64,000 nucleotides of DNA from Finegoldia magna (GTDB lineage Bacteria > Bacillota > Clostridia > Tissierellales > Peptoniphilaceae), in NCBI RefSeq assembly GCF_003182075.1, contig NZ_QGTH01000001.1, positions 1 through 64,000 on the forward strand, in the 5' to 3' direction. Below, one piece after another: positions 57,689 to 64,000 of the stretch. The notes below the pieces were generated by a model. The model saw only the letters and a list, made by a program, of their open reading frames with translations. It was not told the origin of the DNA and did no database searches. The first letter of the stretch is position 1; every line of letters starts with the position of its first letter. The position numbers were made by a program, and so were the translations under genes.

Positions 57689-59407
57689 ATGTTTAAAAAC
57701 AATTTAGCAAAAGAAAATTTGGCAGTTATGTATTTAAGATTATCAAAAGAAGATGGCGAAAAAACAGAAAGTAACTCTATATCCAATCAAAGAGAAATTA
57801 TAAACTCTTATGCAAGAAAAAATCAAATTACAATGATCAAAGAGTATGTTGATGATGGATATTCAGGTGCAAATTTTGATCGTCCCAATTTTAAAGAAAT
57901 GATAAATGCTGCCTATGATAGAAAGTTCAATACAATTATTGTAAAGGACTTATCAAGATTCGGAAGAGATTATATAGAAGCTGGAAAATATATTCAAAGA
58001 ATATTTCCGGAAAATGGTATAAGATTTATATCAGTAAATGACAATTACGATAGTAAAAGTGCAGATATAAACGATACACATCTTATACTTCCTATAAAAA
58101 ACTTCATCAATGATAGTTATTGCCGAGATATTTCCAATAAGGTAAAAAGCTCTCAAAAGATAAAAAGAGAAAAAGGAGACTTTATCAGTGCTTTTGCACC
58201 TTATGGATATAAAAAGTCTGAGGAGAATAAAAACAAGTTAGTGATTGATAAAGATATATCGGATATTATCAAAAATATATTTGATATGAAACTCTTGGGA
58301 TATTCCTCAAAGGCAATTGCAGATGAACTAAATCATTTAGGAGTTTTAACTCCAAGAAAATATAAAGAAAGTCAAGGATTTAAGTGTAATGGATTTCAAA
58401 ATACAAAAGGTGGAAATTGGTCAGCAAAGACAGTAAATAGAATTATAGAAAATGAAGTATATATTGGAAATACCTTACAAGGAAAGAGTGTTACTTTAAG
58501 TTACAAAAATAAAAAGCAGATAGAAAAAGAGAAAGAAGAATGGATAAGAGTAGAAAATACCCATGAATCAATTATAAGTAAAGAAGTTTTTACTATTGCA
58601 AATACTATGTTAAAAAGAGATTTGAATAATTCTCGTGGAAAGGACAAAATTGATATTTTTACAGGAATGCTTTTTTGTAAAGAATGTGGAAGTTCTTTGA
58701 TTAGAAGGACTGTAAAGTATAAAAAAAGAGAAGAGGTTTTCTATATATGCTCAAAGTATAACAAGGAAAAATCTTGCACAAGACACAGCATAAAAGAAGA
58801 AACCTTGATAAAAGCAGTATCTAAAATAATGAAGTCCTACATTGAATTTAATGAAAATCTATATTCTAAAGTTCAGCGTATAGATATAAATAAAAATTTG
58901 AAAGACAATCAAATTCCTATACTAAAACGAGAAAAAGCGATGACAGAAGAACTCTTATCTTCCCTATACCTTGACCTAAAAGAAGATGTTATTAGTAAAG
59001 AAGAATATCAACTTTTTAGAAAAAACTATACAGAGAAATTGACTAAATTAGATGAAAGTATCGAGTATAGATTGAAAAAACAGGAATATACTAAGGAGAG
59101 GATTGACAAAAATAAGAGTTGGATCATCGACATTAACAAGTATAAAAATTTATCTGAGATAGATAGATTATCTGTTGTGATGCTCATTGATAAAATTTAT
59201 ATTTCTGAAGATAAAACGATAGATGTTAGGTTTAATCATACCGAAGAATTGTCTTTACTTGAAGAAATGACAAAAATGGATAAGTCTGACATTAAAGCTA
59301 ACACTATAAAAAAGAAAAGTATCGATATAAGCAGGAAGTCAAAAACTATACCCACTGTTATGAATAAAAGTCTTGTAAGGGCTGAAAGTGAGGTATGCTG
59401 TGGCTAG
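57689..59407 (+). CDS. Large serine recombinase 1 of 3
   Basis: 572 residues, AAAGGAGG upstream. The catalytic N-terminal domain begins MYLRLSKEDGE with nucleophile S19, followed by SISNQREII and VKDLSRFGRDY. A recombinase domain (about 165-270) is followed by a zinc ribbon (FCKECGSSL...YICSKYNKEKSC) and a C-terminal coiled coil (about 400-490). Such enzymes integrate and excise elements at short att sites. It overlaps the next recombinase gene by a few bases. Confidence 0.93.
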   Translation: MFKNNLAKENLAVMYLRLSKEDGEKTESNSISNQREIINSYARKNQITMIKEYVDDGYSGANFDRPNFKEMINAAYDRKFNTIIVKDLSRFGRDYIEAGKYIQRIFPENGIRFISVNDNYDSKSADINDTHLILPIKNFINDSYCRDISNKVKSSQKIKREKGDFISAFAPYGYKKSEENKNKLVIDKDISDIIKNIFDMKLLGYSSKAIADELNHLGVLTPRKYKESQGFKCNGFQNTKGGNWSAKTVNRIIENEVYIGNTLQGKSVTLSYKNKKQIEKEKEEWIRVENTHESIISKEVFTIANTMLKRDLNNSRGKDKIDIFTGMLFCKECGSSLIRRTVKYKKREEVFYICSKYNKEKSCTRHSIKEETLIKAVSKIMKSYIEFNENLYSKVQRIDINKNLKDNQIPILKREKAMTEELLSSLYLDLKEDVISKEEYQLFRKNYTEKLTKLDESIEYRLKKQEYTKERIDKNKSWIIDINKYKNLSEIDRLSVVMLIDKIYISEDKTIDVRFNHTEELSLLEEMTKMDKSDIKANTIKKKSIDISRKSKTIPTVMNKSLVRAESEVCCG

Positions 59408-61142
59408 AACAAAAAATAGGCATATATCACAATCAGAAACAGAAGTTGTAAAAGTGATTGAAAAAATATACATTGCCGGTATTTATGCTAGATTATCACA
59501 GGAAAGAAAGGAAGCTTATAGGGATAAAAGTAATTCACTTGAAATGCAGGAAGAACTTTGTATAAATGCTGCAAACGAAAAAGATATAAAGATTTTAAGA
59601 GTGTACAAGGACTATGAGTATTCTGGAACAAATTTTAAAAGACCTGCATTTATTGAAATGATGGAAGATATCCGAACAGGTAGGATAAATTGTATAATCG
59701 TAAAAGATATGTCAAGGTTTGGTAGAGAGTATTTAGAAATCTCAAACTATATCGAAAAAGTATTTCCATTTTTGGGAGTTCGATTTATTTCCGTAAATGA
59801 TAATCTAGATACTAAAGACGGTATAAAATCAGATCAGAGTTATGAAATAGCAATAAAAAATATCTTCAATGATTTATACGCAAAAGATATTTCAAAGAAA
59901 ATAAAAGCCTCTAAAGAAATAAAAATGAAACAAGGGTCTTTTATAGGAGCGATGGCTCCGTATGGCTATAAGGTTGATAAAATTGATGGTAAAAGAGTTC
60001 TGGTGATGGACGAACAGGCAGCAGATGTAGTAAGACTTATCTTTTATATGGCAAGTCAAAGAAAATCCAATATGCAAATAGCAAGAGAATTGACTAAAAC
60101 ATATACAACACCTGATGAATATAAAAGAACAGGTAAAATTTTTAAGGATAAAGACGATACAAAACAATGGGATATTTCTCATATATCAAAAATGCTTTCT
60201 GATGAAGTATATATTGGGAATTTGATTCAAAGAGTATACTCAAATAGACATGATCCAAGTAGGAAAAGTAAGTTTCGTGATAAAGAAGAGTGGATTATAA
60301 CAGAGAACACCCATGAAGGTTTGATAGACAAAACTACATTTGAAAATATCAGAGATATAAAGGAGAAAAAACAAAACTATCTACCTTACCATTCACTGAA
60401 AAACATAATAAAAGACGGAAAAGAAAATGTTGGAGTAAAAATTCAAAGAGATTATAAAAAAGAAGGAAAGTATGATGACCTCATACAGTGCAGTGTTTGT
60501 GGAAGATATTTGAAAAAACGATATGGACCACGAGGACTGAAATATCATGATGAGATTTGCTATTGCTATTATTGTAAAGGTGGAGACAGATTAAACTTAG
60601 AAAAATCTCATGTAAGAATATACGAAACAGACCTCGACAAAATTTTAGTAGATACCTTAAAAAGACTGTTTTCATGCTTTTATAAAAAGGATAAAAGATT
60701 ACAACTAAAAATATATTTAGAAAATATAAGTGCTGAAAAGATAAATCAAGTTTCTATAAAAACAGATGTAAATAATAAAAAGATTGCTTCTCTTAGTATC
60801 AATCTGCAAGAACAATATGAAAACTATGTTAAAGGAGAGGTTCTTTTAAGTGATTTTAAAATAGAAAGTAAAAAAATAAATAATCAAATAAAAACCTTAA
60901 AAAATGAATTAAAAGTTTTTGATGATAGAATAAGAAATATAAAAAAGAAAAAAAGAGAAATTATAGAATTTATAGATGTACTATTTTGCTGCTTGGATGC
61001 TAAAAGCATAGAAGTTGATAAAGAATTGGTTGATACATTAATTAGCCATATAGAAATATCAGAGTATAAGCAGGTTACCATATATTTTAAGTTTAAACTT
61101 GATAAAGATGTGGGAAAGCAGTTGGAGGTAGAGCATGAATAA
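59400..61142 (+). CDS. Large serine recombinase 2 of 3
   Basis: About 580 residues, from a GTG at 59400 that overlaps the previous stop; a GTG at 59388 is the alternative. The catalytic motif is AGIYARLSQER (S33), followed by NSLEMQEELC, VKDMSRFGREY and a recombinase domain. The zinc ribbon is CSVCGRYLKK...CYCYYC. The extra ~25 residues before the catalytic domain are unusual. The three proteins share architecture but are clearly diverged, so they are ancient duplicates with likely separate roles. Confidence 0.92.
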   Translation: MARTKNRHISQSETEVVKVIEKIYIAGIYARLSQERKEAYRDKSNSLEMQEELCINAANEKDIKILRVYKDYEYSGTNFKRPAFIEMMEDIRTGRINCIIVKDMSRFGREYLEISNYIEKVFPFLGVRFISVNDNLDTKDGIKSDQSYEIAIKNIFNDLYAKDISKKIKASKEIKMKQGSFIGAMAPYGYKVDKIDGKRVLVMDEQAADVVRLIFYMASQRKSNMQIARELTKTYTTPDEYKRTGKIFKDKDDTKQWDISHISKMLSDEVYIGNLIQRVYSNRHDPSRKSKFRDKEEWIITENTHEGLIDKTTFENIRDIKEKKQNYLPYHSLKNIIKDGKENVGVKIQRDYKKEGKYDDLIQCSVCGRYLKKRYGPRGLKYHDEICYCYYCKGGDRLNLEKSHVRIYETDLDKILVDTLKRLFSCFYKKDKRLQLKIYLENISAEKINQVSIKTDVNNKKIASLSINLQEQYENYVKGEVLLSDFKIESKKINNQIKTLKNELKVFDDRIRNIKKKKREIIEFIDVLFCCLDAKSIEVDKELVDTLISHIEISEYKQVTIYFKFKLDKDVGKQLEVEHE

Positions 61143-62658
61143 GATAGCTATATATTTAAGACTTTCTGAAGAAGATTATCACAAAGTAGATGAAAGTGAA
61201 AGTATAGCAAATCAAAGAGATTATATAAAAAGCTACATTCAAAATGAATCATCTTTAAAAAGTTGTGAAATAGAAGAATATGTAGATGATGGATATTCTG
61301 CCACTAATACAAATAGACCTTCATTTTTAAGGCTTATTGAGGATATAAAGATTGGTAAAGTAGGAACTATAATTGTAAAAGATATGTCTAGGTTTTCAAG
61401 AGATTATATTTTGCTTGGGGATTACTTAAGCAATATATTACCATTTCTAAAAATACGATTTATTGCTATTAATGACAACTATGATTCTTTAAAAGAACAA
61501 GGTAATGGCTTAGATACAGATACACAGTTTAAGACATTGTATTATGATTTATTCAGTAAGGAATTATCTGAAAAGGTAAGAAGTTCTATTAGGCAAATTA
61601 AATCGCAGGGGAAAAATATAAATTGGGCAGCACCTTTTGGATATATTAAAGATCCTAAAGATAAACATAGTATCATCATTGATGAAAAAACAGCTTTTAT
61701 AGTTAAAGAAGCTTTTGATTTATTGCTAAAAGGATATTCCTGTATTCAAGTGGCTAATATATTTAATGAAAAAGGTTATATTACACGCTCTGAACGAAAA
61801 GAAGAACTGAAACTTTCTGATTATACTGGAAATTTAATTACTGGAAGTGAGGTAAAGAAAAGAGTTTGGACAAATGCAGCTATCTCACAGATTACAAGGA
61901 ACGAACTATATACAGGAGATTATGTATATAATAAATTCAAAGAAACAAAAATAGGTGGAAGAAAAAGAATTTTACTTCCTGAAGAGGAGTGGAAAATACT
62001 TCCAAATACCCATGAAGCGATTATTTCAAGAGAAGTGTTTGATAAGGTTAAGAAAATAAAAGAAAAACGAAGTTTTGGGGGATATACAGGAAACAAAAAT
62101 CGTTCTATTTTTTCTGATAAGATTTTTTGTAAAGAATGTGGTAGACATATGAGTTTACGATGTGACAGTAGACAAAAGAAGAATTCAGATAAAATATACA
62201 AGTATAAAAGTTATTATTGTAATTTATGTAAAGCTGAGAAAACACCAAACAATATCAAAGAGAAAGATATTATTGAACTTATAAAACCCAAATTAAAAGA
62301 TTTTAAGATACAAAACACATTAAATAAAGAGAAAGTTATAGAACACAAGAATGTAAAAGAAGAGATTTTAAAGGAAATATCCATATTAAACAGTAATTTA
62401 CAAATCATTTATGAAAATTATAAAAAGAAAAATATTTCGAAAGAGGAGTATCTAAAGGAAAAAACTTTTATCAAAGATAAAAAGATATTATTGGAGAGTA
62501 AGTTGGAAGAATTGAAGTCAGAGAAGATTGATTCAAGGAAAGAAATGGATATTACAGTCTTAGACGAAGAAAGTTTATTGAAGGCTTATGTGGACAATAA
62601 AATTGATAAAATAGTTGTATCAAGAAGTGGAGAAATAGAAATTATGGAGAAGTATTAG
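61135..62658 (+). CDS. Large serine recombinase 3 of 3
   Basis: 507 residues, the shortest of the trio. The catalytic motif is IYLRLSEED (S11), followed by SIANQRDYI, VKDMSRFSRDY and a recombinase domain to about 290. The zinc ribbon is FCKECGRHMSLRC...YYCNLC, with a coiled coil after it. It overlaps recombinase 2 by 8 bases and is the last ICE gene, so the right attachment site should lie in the next ~150 bases. Confidence 0.93.
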   Translation: MNKIAIYLRLSEEDYHKVDESESIANQRDYIKSYIQNESSLKSCEIEEYVDDGYSATNTNRPSFLRLIEDIKIGKVGTIIVKDMSRFSRDYILLGDYLSNILPFLKIRFIAINDNYDSLKEQGNGLDTDTQFKTLYYDLFSKELSEKVRSSIRQIKSQGKNINWAAPFGYIKDPKDKHSIIIDEKTAFIVKEAFDLLLKGYSCIQVANIFNEKGYITRSERKEELKLSDYTGNLITGSEVKKRVWTNAAISQITRNELYTGDYVYNKFKETKIGGRKRILLPEEEWKILPNTHEAIISREVFDKVKKIKEKRSFGGYTGNKNRSIFSDKIFCKECGRHMSLRCDSRQKKNSDKIYKYKSYYCNLCKAEKTPNNIKEKDIIELIKPKLKDFKIQNTLNKEKVIEHKNVKEEILKEISILNSNLQIIYENYKKKNISKEEYLKEKTFIKDKKILLESKLEELKSEKIDSRKEMDITVLDEESLLKAYVDNKIDKIVVSRSGEIEIMEKY

Positions 62659-62821
62659 TTTGTATAGTTGAAGTTGTAACAAAATATAAACGAAAATTTC
62701 TATATCATAAAATGACTACTATGTCAATAGTGGAGATACTATTTATTTGCTAAATGTGGTATAATACAAATATGAGCGAGGAGAAATTTATTAAAATTTA
62801 GAATAGCGGTGGTGAAAATTT
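62659..62821 (+). promoter_or_regulatory. Probable ICE right end and promoter of the flanking gene
   Basis: No gene is present. TATAAT at 62760-62765 is preceded by TGG, giving an extended -10 promoter for the RNase HI gene; no good -35 is visible. The ICE right attachment site should lie between 62659 and this promoter, but the left end is outside the window so the core cannot be defined. Confidence 0.5.
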
Positions 62822-64000
62822 ATGGTGAAGAAAAAATTTTATGCAGTAAAGGTAGGTAAGACACCAGGGATATATGGCACTTGGAGTGAAGCGGAGGAAC
62901 AGGTTAAAGGATTTCCGGGAGCTGTGTATAAATCTTTTTCTACTGAGGAAGATGCAATAAGATATATATCTTGTGAAGATATAAAAGAAATTAAAAGTGT
63001 ATCTGATGAAACGTCTGCAATAAATAAAAAAATAGAACAGGAAATAAAGAACTTACGAGATAGAGAAGTAATTGCTTTTGTAGATGGCAGCCATTCTTTA
63101 GATGCAGATGGAAAAGAAAAATACAGTTTTGGTGTCCTTCTTTTAACCAATGAATCAGAAGACAGTCTATATAAGGCTTTTATAGATAAAACTTATATGG
63201 ATTCAAGAAATATTGCAGGTGAAATTGAAGGTGTTAAACAAGCTATTTTATGGGCTATTGAAAGCAATAAACAAAGAATAAAAATTTTTTATGATTATGA
63301 AGGCATTGAAAAGTGGGCAACGAAAGAATGGAAATCTAAAGTCAAGATTTCACAGGAATATAGTAAATTCTTTGATGAGAAGTCAAAGTTGATAAATATA
63401 GAATTTGAGCATGTAAAAGCTCATAGCGGAATTGTGTATAATGAAAAAGCGGATGAATTAGCAAGAAAAGCTCTCTTGTCGCAAGGGTATAAAACATATA
63501 ATGATGGATCTATCTATTTTATAGGTTTTCAAAAGCAAGATTGGCTTAATATGGTAGAATCACTCAATAATGAAATCAATGAAGAAGATATTAAAGATAA
63601 AATTAAGGTAGAAGAATCTAGTCCAAAAGATTACTTAGATAAATTGTTACTTGTGTTTGACGGTCAACGAGTGATTATTAACTGCTACAAAGGTAATAAA
63701 TCTTACGTTCAAGGGAAACAGAGTTTGCTGTTTCAGAAAATTATTTCATTAGCCATTGAAAAATTACCAACAGATAATGCTGTTATAGAAGTCCTAAATA
63801 CGTATCATGCTTTAACAGTAGAGAAGCCGGAGGTTGAAAATGCTTTTTCTACGTTATTGCCTAATTTTCCAATTGATGATAAAGATACAAAACTTAGAAA
63901 TACTTTATTATCCGCAGTATTTAATACACTAATAACAGGCTATATGCCGGATTATACTTGTCTGGTTACACCCCTTTTTAGAGCAATGGAATTTTATTTG
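62822..64000 (+). CDS. RNase HI with viroplasmin-type N-terminus and RnlA-like C-terminal region (partial)
   Basis: The frame runs from ATG 62822 to the window end (393 codons) without a stop. Residues 1-50 (KKKFYAVKVGKTPGIYGTWSEAEEQVKGFPGA) are the RNA/DNA-hybrid-binding viroplasmin-type domain of RNase H1. Residues of about 80-225 are the RNase H fold with catalytic acids in AFVDGSHS, AGEIEGVKQAI, the YDYEGIEKW segment and KAHSGIVYNEKADELA. The remainder (about 265-393; LNTYHALTVEKPEVENAF...LITGYMPDYTCLVTPLFRAMEFYL) resembles the C-terminal part of RnlA/RNase LS toxins. In E. coli, RNase HI is reported to activate RnlA, so a fusion would be meaningful. The RnlA part is from memory and less certain. 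Confidence 0.72.
   Translation, partial: MVKKKFYAVKVGKTPGIYGTWSEAEEQVKGFPGAVYKSFSTEEDAIRYISCEDIKEIKSVSDETSAINKKIEQEIKNLRDREVIAFVDGSHSLDADGKEKYSFGVLLLTNESEDSLYKAFIDKTYMDSRNIAGEIEGVKQAILWAIESNKQRIKIFYDYEGIEKWATKEWKSKVKISQEYSKFFDEKSKLINIEFEHVKAHSGIVYNEKADELARKALLSQGYKTYNDGSIYFIGFQKQDWLNMVESLNNEINEEDIKDKIKVEESSPKDYLDKLLLVFDGQRVIINCYKGNKSYVQGKQSLLFQKIISLAIEKLPTDNAVIEVLNTYHALTVEKPEVENAFSTLLPNFPIDDKDTKLRNTLLSAVFNTLITGYMPDYTCLVTPLFRAMEFYL

Noticed and set aside
1..64000. CRISPR arrays, tRNA or rRNA genes
   Set aside because: No regularly spaced repeats and no tRNA- or rRNA-like sequences were recognised on reading both strands. A subtle tRNA could be missed without a covariance search.

Overview
The window is strongly AT-rich DNA with Firmicutes-style ribosome binding sites and gene families. 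It most likely comes from a low-GC anaerobe (a clostridium or a Gram-positive anaerobic coccus such as Finegoldia, Peptoniphilus or Anaerococcus; the genus is a guess). Almost all of it is the inside and right end of one integrative and conjugative element (ICE). The left end of the ICE lies outside the window. The right end must lie shortly after the last of three tandem serine recombinases, at about 62.66-62.8 kb, next to a gene that looks chromosomal.

Layout. (1) 1-11.2 kb: edge of an IS3-family element, a giant methylase/helicase ICE protein with a TnpV gene overprinted in its N-terminal region, and an SSB-like protein. (2) 11.2-21.4 kb: a cargo island between two direct copies of a decayed group II intron. 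It holds a VanR/VanS-like two-component system, an ABC ATPase with two paralogous permeases, a radical-SAM peptide maturase that lacks its C-terminal cluster domain, an exporter-type ABC protein and a VanZ-like protein. This looks like a RiPP/bacteriocin production or immunity locus without a visible precursor. (3) 21.4-23.7 kb: relaxase and MobC on the minus strand, followed by a palindrome-rich stretch that is the best oriT candidate.

(4) 23.9-55.4 kb: the main cargo. A DtxR-type regulator is followed by a good promoter, a DtxR-box-like operator and one tightly coupled operon of about 31 kb. The operon encodes a salicylate-primed, cysteine-using nonribosomal peptide system of the yersiniabactin/equibactin type: type II thioesterase, phosphopantetheinyl transferase, salicylate-AMP ligase, a HMWP2-like synthetase (ArCP-Cy-A-PCP-Cy-PCP), two thiazolinyl imide reductases, an extra module split over two proteins, a saccharopine-dehydrogenase-like protein, and a terminal Cy-MT-PCP-TE synthetase. 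These are followed by a YbtP/YbtQ-like transporter pair, a three-gene ECF transporter, an O-acetyltransferase, a GT1-type glycosyltransferase and rmlA, rmlB, rmlD and rmlC for dTDP-L-rhamnose. The unbroken coupling implies a metallophore that may be rhamnosylated and acetylated and may carry one heterocycle more than its known relatives. No salicylate synthase is present.

(5) 55.4-57.6 kb: a dead acetyltransferase paralogue, an IS30 scar, a sigma-like ICE protein with a terminator-like hairpin inside its coding sequence, a probable structured RNA and a TnpW-like small ORF. (6) 57.7-62.7 kb: three tandem large serine recombinases from one promoter. (7) 62.8-64 kb: an RNase HI protein with a C-terminal region resembling RnlA (RNase LS) toxins, cut by the window edge. 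No tRNA, rRNA or CRISPR array was seen. All family assignments come from reading motifs; no database search was run.
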